64,000 nt of DNA from Scardovia inopinata JCM 12537 (GCF_001042695.1 NZ_AP012334.1:1054001-1118000), one strand, 5' to 3'. Positions 44,600-54,120 are shown, counted from the stretch's first letter. Program-made: numbers and translations. The notes: a model not told the origin generated them from the sequence alone.

Positions 44600-46157
44600 G
44601 GAAATTCTCAACCTCCTGCTGGTGGGCGACCCAAGTTTGAGCGCAGGAGGCAAACTGATCCCCGCGGTCAGCATAGGAAGCAAATTGATCCATCGATGCA
44701 CAGGCTGGAGCCAGTAAGACCACGTTGCCCGGTTGGGCGTAGGAAACAGCAGCAGCCACAGCTTCTTTCATAATGGAGTTCTTGTGACCAGGATCAATAC
44801 AGGTATAGGGAATATCCGGTGCCTGACTGTGTAAGGAATGAAGAATCTGCGACTGATCCTGCCCAATAATCACTGCAGCCTTGATAACCTTTTTTTGTTT
44901 GGCTACCAGATCATCAAAATGTGCACCTTTAGACAGGCCTCCGGCAATCCAAATCACGGATTGATCGGGAAAACTGCTCAGGGATGCTGCGGCAGCATGG
45001 GCATTCGTAGCCTTGGAATCGTCAATGAATCGGATGTCACCGGAAGATGGGGAATTCGCAGAATCAGGGTTGGCAGAGTGCTTGTGATAGACTGCCACCT
45101 TTTGTATCCTATGCCCTCCTGGTGCAAAACCTTGAAGGGCAGACAGGGCTGTCTGGGCCGGAACACCATAACCGGCTGACAGGCAGAGGGCACAGAGGGC
45201 ATCAGCCAGCAGATGGGGATAGACAGTCCCATCAGGTTCGGTCAGATGCGGAAAATCAGTTAGAGCTGCCAGGCGGCCCTGAGGAATAAGAGGGGTGCGG
45301 GATACAATCCACCCCTGATCAATTCCCACCTGGCCGTCAGCCGGCTGCCCGAGAGTAAATCCAACCTGAAGACAGGTAGAATCAGATTGCGCCTGCTGAG
45401 CAAGCTGAGCAGGTTGAGCAAGCTGAGCCTGCCGGGCTTGCCGGGCAAGCTGGCTTACCCGGGGATCATCGGCATTATAGACCAGAGCTTTTTTAACATG
45501 TTGGTACACTCTCGCCTTATCAGCTACATAATTTTCAAAACCACCATGCCAATCCAGATGATCATCTGCCAGATTAGTTATGGCTGCCGCCTCCAGCTGC
45601 AGGCTGTACGTATAGTGGAGCTGAAAGGAGCTGAGTTCTACAACCAGGGCCTGATTATTTTCATCGACAGCAGCCTGGGAGACAGGAACCCCGATATTGC
45701 CCACGGCAGGGGCTGCCAACGATGCAGCCTGCAGAATTTCTGCAGTCATTTCAGTCGTAGATGTTTTTCCGTTGGTACCGGTAATTCCAATCCAGGCCGC
45801 GGGTTGGCCGGATATCGGGTTGCGAGCCCTGATCTGCCAGGCGAACTCCACCTCCGAAATGATAGGAATCCCTCGGGCAGCGACCCTGGTCAGAAAGTCG
45901 CTGTGGGGAGAAAATCCAGGAGACGTCACCACCAGGGAAACTGGCTCCCAGTCAAAATCATCAGCCATAACCTGGGCAAAGGTGTATGAGGCTGCTTTTT
46001 TGTCGTCTACGGTAACTATCTGAGCTGATCTCTGTTTGAGGATAGCCTCCACACTGGAACCTCCAAGGCCAAGACCAGCAATCATAATCGTTGTCCTGCC
46101 AGAGAGACTGTCAGCTATAATCCTGTGAATCTGCCTAGTACGTTTATCAGCCATCAT
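44586..46157 (-). CDS. murD: UDP-N-acetylmuramoylalanine-D-glutamate ligase
   Basis: Adds D-glutamate to UDP-MurNAc-L-Ala. 523 residues: IAGLGLGGSSVEAILK, VVTSPGFSPHSDFL, P-loop IGITGTNGKTSTTEMTAE, VELSSFQLHYTYSL, ITNLADDHLDWHGGFENYVA, and in the C-terminal domain FIDDSKATNAHAAAAS and WIAGGLSKGAHFDDL. Odd: a low-complexity insert of Ala, Gln, Leu and Arg (about residues 242-265; ARQAQLAQPAQLAQQAQSD) follows VYNADDPRVSQL, encoded by GCTCAGCTTG-type repeats at about 45385-45450. It makes the protein longer than the usual 440-470 residues. Confidence 0.94.
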   Translation of the reverse strand: MMADKRTRQIHRIIADSLSGRTTIMIAGLGLGGSSVEAILKQRSAQIVTVDDKKAASYTFAQVMADDFDWEPVSLVVTSPGFSPHSDFLTRVAARGIPIISEVEFAWQIRARNPISGQPAAWIGITGTNGKTSTTEMTAEILQAASLAAPAVGNIGVPVSQAAVDENNQALVVELSSFQLHYTYSLQLEAAAITNLADDHLDWHGGFENYVADKARVYQHVKKALVYNADDPRVSQLARQARQAQLAQPAQLAQQAQSDSTCLQVGFTLGQPADGQVGIDQGWIVSRTPLIPQGRLAALTDFPHLTEPDGTVYPHLLADALCALCLSAGYGVPAQTALSALQGFAPGGHRIQKVAVYHKHSANPDSANSPSSGDIRFIDDSKATNAHAAAASLSSFPDQSVIWIAGGLSKGAHFDDLVAKQKKVIKAAVIIGQDQSQILHSLHSQAPDIPYTCIDPGHKNSIMKEAVAAAVSYAQPGNVVLLAPACASMDQFASYADRGDQFASCAQTWVAHQQEVENFHDQD

Positions 46158-46202
46158 ATCTGAATTCCCTGTGTCACAATCTCGACAAAACTTCTGTCAA
46201 CC

Positions 46203-47333
46203 CTAAAGAAGACCTGAAGCAAAAACCCAATCACCGTAAAAAATAATAACCCCCAGAATAACAAAGATCATCTCTACCATCCAAAAGCGAACGACTACCT
46301 TGTTTTCCGGCCACCCCAGGAGTTCAAAATGATGATGAATAGGAGCCATCTTAAAGACTCTCTTGTGGGTGGCCTTAAAGCAGCCTACTTGAATGACATC
46401 CGACAAAGTTTCAACCACAAAGAGGCCGCCAATGATGATAGCCAAGACTTCTGTATGAGTGGCGATAGACAAGGCAGCAAACAGGCCTCCCAGGGCAAGG
46501 GAGCCGGTGTCGCCCATGAATATTTGGGCTGGATTGGTGTTATACCAGAGGAAACCAAAGCAGGCGGCTACGGCGCAGACGGCAATAATAGCCAAATCCT
46601 GAGGATCTGCCACTGTATAGGCCATTCCACCCTGATGAAAAGCCAGACGACCAATGCCAGCCAGGTGGAAACCAGCCCTGTGATAACTCTGCCAGAAAGC
46701 AATGAGACCATATCCCAAAAAAGCCACCATGGAACTGCCGGCACAGAGTCCATCCAGACCATCGGTCAGATTGAAAGCATTGGTCCAGGCGGTCATCAGC
46801 AAGTTAACCCAGATAACAAACAGAATAGTTGCAGCAATCTTGCCCAGACTCTGAAAATCAATAATCAGATTTTCGCTGAAGGAAATGCCGGGATGGGCGG
46901 CTGGCCCGGTGCCAGGCGATGTCGTCATCAGAGATAAGACGGCATAAATAGTAGCGAAAATAAACTGACCAATGAATTTGGCCCTCACGCTCAAGCCTTC
47001 GTTTTGTTTCTTGGACACTTTGGCAAAGTCATCAATGAAGCCAAGGGCTCCCATGGAAAGCATAGCAAAAAGAACCAGGAGCGCAGGGATAGAGAAAGAG
47101 GTGCCAAAGGCAAGGAAGCGGTAGAGGGCTGAAGAGAACCAGCCCAGAAGGATAGCGAGGTTAATGACCACCCCTCCCATGGTGGGTGTTCCCCTCTTAA
47201 CCAGGTGGCTTTGCGGCCCATCCTGGCGAATATATTGACCGTAATGGAGCCGTTCCACAATCCGCATCATAATGGGAGTGCCAGTAAAAATAACAATCAG
47301 AGAAACGATTAGGCCAATAATAAGGGCTATCAT
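46203..47333 (-). CDS. mraY: Phospho-N-acetylmuramoyl-pentapeptide-transferase
   Basis: Makes lipid I by joining phospho-MurNAc-pentapeptide to undecaprenyl phosphate. 376 residues from ATG 47333, which overlaps the murF stop (ATGA). About ten membrane helices with the signatures RGTPTMGGVVINLAILLG, FIDDFAKVSKKQNEGLSVRA (catalytic Asp pair), TNAFNLTDGLDGLCAGSSM and MGDTGSLALGGLFAAL, and the C-terminal PIHHHFELLGWPENKVVVRF. All key residues are present. Confidence 0.95.
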   Translation of the reverse strand: MIALIIGLIVSLIVIFTGTPIMMRIVERLHYGQYIRQDGPQSHLVKRGTPTMGGVVINLAILLGWFSSALYRFLAFGTSFSIPALLVLFAMLSMGALGFIDDFAKVSKKQNEGLSVRAKFIGQFIFATIYAVLSLMTTSPGTGPAAHPGISFSENLIIDFQSLGKIAATILFVIWVNLLMTAWTNAFNLTDGLDGLCAGSSMVAFLGYGLIAFWQSYHRAGFHLAGIGRLAFHQGGMAYTVADPQDLAIIAVCAVAACFGFLWYNTNPAQIFMGDTGSLALGGLFAALSIATHTEVLAIIIGGLFVVETLSDVIQVGCFKATHKRVFKMAPIHHHFELLGWPENKVVVRFWMVEMIFVILGVIIFYGDWVFASGLL

Positions 47334-48904
47334 GATTCCACTTCCCCGTTGATCTTGTCTGACTGTGACCACATATTCGCTAATGTTTGCAGGCCGGAGG
47401 CATGAGAGCCTTTGAGAAGAACCACACTTCCCGGATTTTGCCTGGCCAGCTGAGCTACCCGTGTTGCTGCCTGCCCGGCTGAATGCTCCTCATAGGCCTT
47501 CAGCAGGCGAACAGGCGATTGCTCCGCCCTCTGGCAAGCCCCCTGACAAAGTGCTGATGCCAAAGTATCCAGATGGTCGTCTGTTTCGCTGCCCACTGTT
47601 ACCACATAATCAGCAGACTGGGCCGCATATGCTCCCAGAGAATGGTGAAGATCTTCTTCCCGAGGTCCCAATTCCAACATGGATCCCAGAACGGCAATCT
47701 TTACCGGTTCATTGCCAGATTCAGCAGATTTCCAGCCGCTCAAAGCATCCAGGCCGGCCTTCATAGAGTCTGGATTAGCATTAAAAGAATCATCAATCAA
47801 AGTAAAACTCTCCCCTGCTGTGAGCGTAACCAGACTGACCGCCATACGGTGCGGGCTCATAGCCTTGTGATTAAACAGCACAGAAGCAATAGTCTGCGGA
47901 CGAACACCAAGGCAATAGGCAACGCTGACTGCCGCCAAGGCATTCATCACATTATGAACTCCTGACAAGCCTAACGTAACGGGAATGCCGGGAAGATCAG
48001 GCAGGTGAAGGGTAAAAGAAGGGTGATCCTCCTGATCCTGACGGGTATCGGTCGCATAAATAAAAATCTGTTTTCGAGAGTCACCGGGCAAATTTTGGGG
48101 ATCAATCCTGCCATCGGAAAACCATACCAAAGTGGACGCGTGGGTAGATCCAGTCATCAGACGAATATTGGGATCCTGAGCATTGAGCACAGCAATTCCC
48201 TGGGAAGTCAGAGCCTGAACAAGCTCGCTTTTTGCCTGACGGATCCCATCAACTGATCCAAAACCGCCCAGGTGAGCTGCGCCAACCTTAAGCTCCACAG
48301 CTATATCGGGAGGAACCAGCCTGGTCAGGTAAGCGATCTCCCCCGCCGCAGACGCGCCCATTTCGGCAACAAAGTAGCGGGTAGTTTCATCTACCTTCAC
48401 AGCGGTGAGGGGAAGACCAATTTCATTGTTGAAAGATCCCACAGGAGCAATGGTTGTTCCCGCGGTCTGCAGAAGATCTTTGACCAAATCCTTGGTAGTT
48501 GTTTTACCCACAGAACCGGTAATGCCCACTACAGTAAAATCTTTCCCTTCTGCCAGGGCAATTTGACGGCGGCGGCTGATGTTGTATCGGGCAAGTCTGC
48601 CCAAAGATCCGATCGTATCGGTCACCACCAGCTGAGGAAGGACTGCCCCCTCTACAGGGTGCTCCACCAGAGCTGCGCAAGCCCCAGCCCGGGCAGCCTG
48701 ATTCACATAATCATGCCCATCTACCCGCTCTCCCTTGATGGCAACAAAAAGGCTCCCTTCAGACACCTGACGGGAATCGGTAACAACAGAAGTAATCTTG
48801 GTTGAACTGTCGCTTCTGTCTCCTGCCTGCGATGAATCGGACGGACTGGATACAAGAGTGGCAGAAAGTATCTGAGCTGCCTGGAAGACTGACAGGGCAA
48901 TCAT
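47330..48904 (-). CDS. murF: UDP-N-acetylmuramoyl-tripeptide-D-alanyl-D-alanine ligase
   Basis: Adds D-Ala-D-Ala to the tripeptide precursor. 524 residues: N-terminal domain with VVTDSRQVSEGSLFVAIKGE, P-loop VVGITGSVGKTTTKDLVKDL, NNEIGLPLTAVKV, YFVAEMGASAAGEIAYLTRL, LSGVHNVMNALAAV and DDSFNANPDSMKAGLDAL. The ATG at 48904 has AGGAG upstream and overlaps the stop of the previous gene by one base. It is unaffected and looks fully functional. Confidence 0.95.
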   Translation of the reverse strand: MIALSVFQAAQILSATLVSSPSDSSQAGDRSDSSTKITSVVTDSRQVSEGSLFVAIKGERVDGHDYVNQAARAGACAALVEHPVEGAVLPQLVVTDTIGSLGRLARYNISRRRQIALAEGKDFTVVGITGSVGKTTTKDLVKDLLQTAGTTIAPVGSFNNEIGLPLTAVKVDETTRYFVAEMGASAAGEIAYLTRLVPPDIAVELKVGAAHLGGFGSVDGIRQAKSELVQALTSQGIAVLNAQDPNIRLMTGSTHASTLVWFSDGRIDPQNLPGDSRKQIFIYATDTRQDQEDHPSFTLHLPDLPGIPVTLGLSGVHNVMNALAAVSVAYCLGVRPQTIASVLFNHKAMSPHRMAVSLVTLTAGESFTLIDDSFNANPDSMKAGLDALSGWKSAESGNEPVKIAVLGSMLELGPREEDLHHSLGAYAAQSADYVVTVGSETDDHLDTLASALCQGACQRAEQSPVRLLKAYEEHSAGQAATRVAQLARQNPGSVVLLKGSHASGLQTLANMWSQSDKINGEVES

Positions 48905-50094
48905 TAATTATTCTCCTGACGTTTGTTGATTTCCTGCGCCAAGAGCAAGGCGCTGCGAACATTATTTTTGCGGACCCCAGCGCTCATTGCCATGGCAGCA
49001 CTCAGGTAAACTTCATATTCCTGATCAGCAGGGATGGAATCCAACACGCTACGGGCGACTTGCCGAGAGGCATCAGTGGGAAGTACACAATGCGTATCAT
49101 CATCAATACGAGCCCCAAAAGAAGCAAGCTCCTGCCTGAGCCTGGATGTGAGATCGTGCCGGGATGAATGCCCCTCCCCCTTGTGATAATTAGGGATCCA
49201 CCGAGACCAGTGCCTCTCTTGTGGGCGGCTGGGTTGATGGTTGTCTTCAGCCTCAGCAAATTCAGCGGAATGGTCCCTGCCAGAATCCCCCCCTGTTTTT
49301 TCTTCCCCCATTTTTCCATCTCTTTTGCCAGACGATGGATCAGAGGTCAGATCAGAAGAGTTAATCTGATCAGTTTGTGCAGTCCTTTCTGTTTGTGTGG
49401 TATGTGGCTGAAGATCGGAAGCAATAAAAGACTGAGTGTGTCCACAGACATCAATTCCCACATGGCTTAAGGCTCCAGGATTAAAAGTACTGCTGTTGAT
49501 GGTAAGAATGACCGTATTTACCCCATCTTCCAGCATTTGGGACAAAATCATCTGGGTTTCCAGAGGACCCAGAGGATAAGTACAGTCCAACTCCCTCTCC
49601 AGTGAGAAAGACTTTCTGGAGTCAATAACCCCAATGGGGTTGCCCAGCAAGTGCAGGAGTTGAGCCAGGGAATCAGCAGCATAAGAGGCCTTCTGGCCGA
49701 CAACAGCAAACGTTGCCAAGGTGTCAGTAGGCCGCCCGGCAAGGAGAAAGGCCAGATATCCCAGCTGTGCCGGACCCAGGTCTCCAAAAAGCAGGGGAAT
49801 AGTAGAGACTGAGGAGGAGGAAGAGGAGGAAGCAGAAGCCTGCTGGAGTTTTTCTTTAACCGAAGTGGGGAAAAGTATGCTGTAAGCTCCTTTACTTTCA
49901 GCTTCTTTAATCTGCTCTAGAGGGCCCTGATCAGTTCCCAGATAGAGGGTGCCGGGGGAAACTTTTTCCAGTGAATCAGACAGGGAGGTAACAGTAATAT
50001 CTTTGCCATAAGGGAAGTCGGTACTTACACCAAACCTGCGAATCAGGTCACTGACAGTGAAGTGTTCTGACGTCGCCTCAGTCAGGAAGCTCAT
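48904..50094 (-). CDS. MurE-like protein without an ATP-binding P-loop, at the murE slot of the dcw cluster
   Basis: 396 residues. The N-terminal part (DITVTSLSDSLEKVSPGTLY, EAESKGAYSILF) matches the UDP-binding domain of Mur ligases. The middle lines up with MurE: TYPLGPLETQMILSQMLEDG and VNTVILTINSSTFNPGAL against TTPESLDLFRMMRQAVSQG and LIMEVSSQAYKVDRV. But the P-loop position reads AVVGQKASYAADSLAQL instead of G-T-K-G-K-T-T-T (about residues 130-145, 49660-49710), and the ISPDH and specificity blocks are missing, replaced by a Ser/Glu/His-rich linker (about 230-310). A ligase reaction is therefore unlikely. It keeps a good ribosome site and an unbroken frame, coupled to murF, so it is under selection: perhaps a scaffold or regulator. 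Confidence 0.75.
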   Translation of the reverse strand: MSFLTEATSEHFTVSDLIRRFGVSTDFPYGKDITVTSLSDSLEKVSPGTLYLGTDQGPLEQIKEAESKGAYSILFPTSVKEKLQQASASSSSSSSVSTIPLLFGDLGPAQLGYLAFLLAGRPTDTLATFAVVGQKASYAADSLAQLLHLLGNPIGVIDSRKSFSLERELDCTYPLGPLETQMILSQMLEDGVNTVILTINSSTFNPGALSHVGIDVCGHTQSFIASDLQPHTTQTERTAQTDQINSSDLTSDPSSGKRDGKMGEEKTGGDSGRDHSAEFAEAEDNHQPSRPQERHWSRWIPNYHKGEGHSSRHDLTSRLRQELASFGARIDDDTHCVLPTDASRQVARSVLDSIPADQEYEVYLSAAMAMSAGVRKNNVRSALLLAQEINKRQENN

Positions 50095-50130
50095 AACAAT
50101 CTCCTATCTGTGAATGCAGGCAGGCATTCT

Positions 50131-51960
50131 TTACCATGTAGTACTTATAGCACTCTTGCGAGGGGTTGACTGGGGAATCTTATACTTCTGCATAAGGAAT
50201 TCACCAATGGCATTGATTACTGGGCCGGTTGCGATACCGCCATGCTCGGAAGGATTCATAAACATAACAGTAATAACATAGCGGGGGTTATCAGCCGGGA
50301 TAACCACGGAGGTATCGCCTACGATCCTGGTGAGGGCACCAGAGCTGTCAGCGACTTCAGCCGTTCCTGTTTTTCCGGCCAACCTGTACCCCTTGACCTT
50401 AATCACGTTCTTGTATTCCTCATCCATGACGGATTCCATCATATCCATCATGTCTGCTGCTGTCCCCTTGCTTACCACCCTGGTGCTGGCAGCGGGAGTA
50501 GGAGTCGTGTCTTTCCCGTCTTTGTCTGTGGATTTCTCAATAATGGACTGGCCTACCCGCACACCTCCATGTGCCAAGGTTGCTACCACATTGGACAACT
50601 GCAGGATGTTGACTGTATACCCCTGACCGAAGAGAACAGTTTCCTTGGTCCTGGTGTTCCACTGCGAATCAGGATAGAGAAGCCCATTGGAAATACCGGG
50701 ATAAGCAATTCCCAGACTTTGCCCAATGCCAAACTTTTTCAGGTAAGCATAACGGTCGGCAGCCGTATACTTAGTGGAAGCCATGATCATACCGACATTG
50801 GAAGATTCATTCAGAATCCCAGCCAGGGTCAAATGCTCCGTACCGTGACTTTCCACATCCTTATACCGCTGCCCGTTCAGAAAAAGAGTTCCTGGGACAG
50901 CAAACCGATCTGACCCCTTATGAATTCCCAGCTGTAAGAGACCGGCTGACGAAATCAGTTTGCCTATGGACCCTGGCTCAAAGGTAGAATTCATGGCCAT
51001 AGAGCCCTTCAAAATAGCCTGAGAACTTCCAGCTTGATAAGAATTGGTATCTGCTATGGCCAGGATCTTCCCAGTTGAGACTTCCTGCACACAGGCCACG
51101 CCCCACATGGCCCCCATTTCTTTTCTGCGGGACTTGAGATTTTTTTCCAGATACCACTGGACATCCCTGTCAATTGTCAGCCGAACTGTCCCCCCATTTT
51201 TGGCACCTTGGATTACTGTTTCAGTACCGGGGATCCTTTGACCGCTGCCGGCACGCTGATATACCTGTTTGCCATTGCTCCCGTTTAAGGAAGAGTTCAT
51301 CATAGCTTCAATCCCTGAGACCCCGATCCCCTTGGAATCTACTCCGCCAATGAATGCCCCGGCTACGCTGCCGCTGGAATAGGATCTTCTCACCGTCAGC
51401 TCTGAACCAATCACACCGGACAGATTAAGTTTGTCAATGGCTCGTTTAACTGCAGGTGCTACATTTTTTTTGAGAACGATGTAGGAGTTATTCCCAGCCA
51501 GCTTGGCGCCAAGCTCCATAGTATTCATACCCAACACAGGAGCAAGGATTTTTGCCACCGCAGCAGGTCCGGACCCTGGAACATTATGCCCGTTTATTGC
51601 ATGGCAGGAAGATTCATTAGTTCCTTTACAGGCGATGGGCTGGAAGTTTCTGGCACCCTTTTGATCTGCATAGATAGTATAGCGCTGCTCGCTCTGGGCC
51701 AGGACGACTCCGTTGGTGTCAGTAATATTACCGCGAATAGCCTGAACAGTGGAATCCACTGTGCGAAAAGCTGCCGCCTGCTGTGCTGTAGCAGGGCCCT
51801 GAATCAGCTGAACAACAGTCAAACGAATAATAAGAATGACAACGAGAACAATAATGAGGAAGGTTAATCCCAGAGTCCTTCTGCGGAAAGTCTTGCTGTA
51901 TGCTGGGTCGCTGGACCCTGTGTGCAAGGTTTTAATCAAACCTTGTAGGCGCTCTTTCAC
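50131..51960 (-). CDS. ftsI: Septal penicillin-binding protein 2b/3, transpeptidase FtsI
   Basis: Cross-links septal peptidoglycan. 609 residues from a GTG with GAGG upstream. One membrane helix (about 30-52), a PBP dimerisation domain, and the transpeptidase domain with SIGKLI (catalytic Ser and Lys, about residue 331), ILNESSNVGM (SxN) and LAGKTGTAEVAD (KTG). VLAQSEQRYTIYADQ follows the helix. There are no PASTA repeats. Standard dcw position between ftsL and the murE slot. Confidence 0.94.
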   Translation of the reverse strand: MKERLQGLIKTLHTGSSDPAYSKTFRRRTLGLTFLIIVLVVILIIRLTVVQLIQGPATAQQAAAFRTVDSTVQAIRGNITDTNGVVLAQSEQRYTIYADQKGARNFQPIACKGTNESSCHAINGHNVPGSGPAAVAKILAPVLGMNTMELGAKLAGNNSYIVLKKNVAPAVKRAIDKLNLSGVIGSELTVRRSYSSGSVAGAFIGGVDSKGIGVSGIEAMMNSSLNGSNGKQVYQRAGSGQRIPGTETVIQGAKNGGTVRLTIDRDVQWYLEKNLKSRRKEMGAMWGVACVQEVSTGKILAIADTNSYQAGSSQAILKGSMAMNSTFEPGSIGKLISSAGLLQLGIHKGSDRFAVPGTLFLNGQRYKDVESHGTEHLTLAGILNESSNVGMIMASTKYTAADRYAYLKKFGIGQSLGIAYPGISNGLLYPDSQWNTRTKETVLFGQGYTVNILQLSNVVATLAHGGVRVGQSIIEKSTDKDGKDTTPTPAASTRVVSKGTAADMMDMMESVMDEEYKNVIKVKGYRLAGKTGTAEVADSSGALTRIVGDTSVVIPADNPRYVITVMFMNPSEHGGIATGPVINAIGEFLMQKYKIPQSTPRKSAISTTW

Positions 51961-51993
51961 GGTGACCTCGACTTTCCAATCAGGATGATTTTA

Positions 51994-52425
51994 CTATTCT
52001 CCTGTTCCCTTCATATCAACTGTAATCGAGTTGTCCGATGTTGTCATGCCCAACTTCTGTGCCTTATCGGGCAAACTGGCTTGAAGTTTTTCCAGCTGAG
52101 CCTGTTCCTGCTCAACGTCCTGGGTGAGGACAGAAATATTCTGCTCCATTCGAGACAGGGTGAAGGCATTCTCCACAAGCTGAACTCTCAGTCCCAGCAC
52201 TCCCACAGCACAAAAGACGATAATAGTCAGGGCCAGGGCAACCTGAGCAATTCGGGCATTCATATAACGCCTGAGCCTGGACTGACTCCTGCTGGCAGAC
52301 GTCCCCCTATCTGCGGCAGATGCCGAATGGGAAATAACCCTCAGCTGAGGTCGAGAAGGAGCCTCAGAATACGTCTGAGGGTGCGAGGTGCGGACCGTGC
52401 GCGGTTTGCGGGCTGGGGAGGCCAT
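51994..52425 (-). CDS. FtsL-like septum protein
   Basis: 143 residues: a basic Ser/Arg/Pro-rich cytoplasmic tail (1-55), one membrane helix (about 58-80, IAQVALALTIIVFCAVGVLG), then a short coiled coil (LSRMEQNISVLTQDVEQEQ) ending in a leucine-rich stretch and a C-terminal MTTSDNSITVDMKGTGE. This is the topology of FtsL, which binds FtsB and FtsQ at the divisome. Sequence conservation in FtsL is low, so the call rests on topology and on its place between rsmH and ftsI. GGAG lies 6 nt before the ATG. Confidence 0.8.
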   Translation of the reverse strand: MASPARKPRTVRTSHPQTYSEAPSRPQLRVISHSASAADRGTSASRSQSRLRRYMNARIAQVALALTIIVFCAVGVLGLRVQLVENAFTLSRMEQNISVLTQDVEQEQAQLEKLQASLPDKAQKLGMTTSDNSITVDMKGTGE

Positions 52426-52522
52426 ATTTTACTCCTTATTTTCTGTTCTGTATCTGTGCTGGTTTTTACTATCTGCGTATGTTTTGCTGCCGGCTGCTAT
52501 CTTCAGATTTCTCAAACCGGGT

Positions 52523-53548
52523 TTATCGATAATTCGAAGGAATCTGATCATGAAAACGTTTTCGAACCGTATCCGGAAGGGGGCGGGAAAGAGATACTGC
52601 CCTGAGTCTGACTGAAGTTGAACGGGAATTATGCTCTGCTTCATCCTGATCTGCCTTTATGGCCCCATGGGTCAAATCGGTGAAGAAAGGTTGAGCATCA
52701 TCAGGAATAACAGGAAGACCAGGAGGAAGATTCGCCTGCAGACCCTGAGCCATAAAGGATTTGACAATCTTATCTTCCAGGGAATGGTAGGACTCCACCA
52801 CCAGGCGACCGCCCAGAGATAGGTGCAGGGCTATCTGGGGTAAAGTTGCTGCCAATTTGTCCAGTTCCCCGTTTACCTGAATGCGCAGAGCCTGAAAAAC
52901 GCGCTTGGCGGGGTTTCCTCCCGAACGATGAGATTTAGGCACGACCCGATCAACTAGCTGAACCAGTTGTCCAGTAGTTTCTACCGGATGGCCCTTATCC
53001 CTCTGCCGAACCAGGGCGGAGGCAATCTGTCTGCTGTACCGCTCCTGACCATAGTGACGGAAAATCCTGGTCAGCTCCTCCTTGCTTGATTCGCGAAGGA
53101 TATCTTGAGCAGTCACAGTCTGATCAGTATCCATCCTCATATCCAGTGGGGCATCGTGGCTGTAGGAAAATCCACGGTCGCTTTCATCAATCTGCAAACT
53201 GGACAGGCCTAAATCCATAAAAACGGCATCAACGGTGTCAAGGCCCTGATTTTCCATCAGGGAAGAAAAATCATCAAAAGCAGCATGGAGGGGAATAAAT
53301 CTGTCGGCAAAACCCAGATTTTTCATCCTGTCAGTTGCCAGATCCAAGGCCTCCCGATCGCGATCAATTCCAATCAGCCTTGCCCGGGAAGCCCTAGCCA
53401 GAAAAGCACTGGCATGACCAGCCAGGCCCAGGGTGCAATCCACAATCACAGGAGTCCGGTCAGCTGCAGCCTGATCTAATCCGCCACAAACCAGTTGGCA
53501 GCATTCGTCTAAAAGCACAGGGGTATGGATGGAGGCAATATCTGTCAT
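52523..53548 (-). CDS. rsmH: 16S rRNA (cytosine1402-N4)-methyltransferase
   Basis: 341 residues. SAM-binding motif VDCTLGLAGHASAFLA and LIGIDRDREALDLA, catalytic/RNA region AVFMDLGLSSLQIDESDRGFS, then DMRMDTDQTVTAQDIL, RVFQALRIQVNGEL and YHSLEDKIVKSFM. These are the classic MraW/RsmH blocks. The start shares one base with the mraZ stop (TGATG), so the two are coupled. It methylates the decoding-site cytosine of 16S rRNA. Confidence 0.95.
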   Translation of the reverse strand: MTDIASIHTPVLLDECCQLVCGGLDQAAADRTPVIVDCTLGLAGHASAFLARASRARLIGIDRDREALDLATDRMKNLGFADRFIPLHAAFDDFSSLMENQGLDTVDAVFMDLGLSSLQIDESDRGFSYSHDAPLDMRMDTDQTVTAQDILRESSKEELTRIFRHYGQERYSRQIASALVRQRDKGHPVETTGQLVQLVDRVVPKSHRSGGNPAKRVFQALRIQVNGELDKLAATLPQIALHLSLGGRLVVESYHSLEDKIVKSFMAQGLQANLPPGLPVIPDDAQPFFTDLTHGAIKADQDEAEHNSRSTSVRLRAVSLSRPLPDTVRKRFHDQIPSNYR

Positions 53549-54105
53549 CAGAAAGCCACCTCCGGAAGCACGTCATCAGCTATATCGCTGTACCCATCTT
53601 CCTGTTGATCCAAATAAGTATCCCAGTCGGCTTTATTCCAAATTTCTGCCCTGGTCCCCACACCAATAACCACAATATCTTTACTGATATGGGCATAGTC
53701 ACGCAGCATGGAGGGCAAAGTAACCCGACCCTGCTTGTCCGGTTCCTGGTCAACGGCACCAGAGAGAAACACACGGAGATAGCTGCGGGCTGCCTTGTTG
53801 CTCAGGGAAGTTCTTTGAATCTGGGCAGCAATTCTGCGAAATTCCGCAAAAGGAAGCAAATAAATGCATCGTTCCTGACCGCGAGCCAAGACACAGCCCG
53901 AACCTAGCTGCTGCCGGAATTTAGCCGGCAGAGCCACTCTTCCTTTGGCATCAATTTTGGGGGTGTACGTTCCCAGGAGAAGAGGAGGGAGAAGGGAATC
54001 AGTACCGGCAGGTGATACAGAATTTTCAGAGGCTGAGTTCGTAGAGGCAGAAAAATCAGAAGAAGCGTCCGCACCCCCGCGGCCGCTGTCGTTTTTTTCG
54101 CGCAT
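53548..54105 (-). CDS. mraZ: Transcriptional regulator MraZ
   Basis: 185 residues. Two AbrB-like half-domains: LLLGTYTPKIDAKGRVALPA, with KFRQQLGSGCVLARGQERCI; and SGAVDQEPDKQGRVTLPSML with DYAHISKDIVVIGVG. A disordered Ser/Asn/Ala-rich extension of about 44 residues precedes the first domain and is not part of the usual 150-residue protein. The ATG at 54105 has GGAGGTGATT upstream, near perfect. It probably represses its own dcw operon through the repeats at 54121-54160. Confidence 0.93.
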   Translation of the reverse strand: MREKNDSGRGGADASSDFSASTNSASENSVSPAGTDSLLPPLLLGTYTPKIDAKGRVALPAKFRQQLGSGCVLARGQERCIYLLPFAEFRRIAAQIQRTSLSNKAARSYLRVFLSGAVDQEPDKQGRVTLPSMLRDYAHISKDIVVIGVGTRAEIWNKADWDTYLDQQEDGYSDIADDVLPEVAF

Positions 54106-54120
54106 ATAATCACCTCCAGA

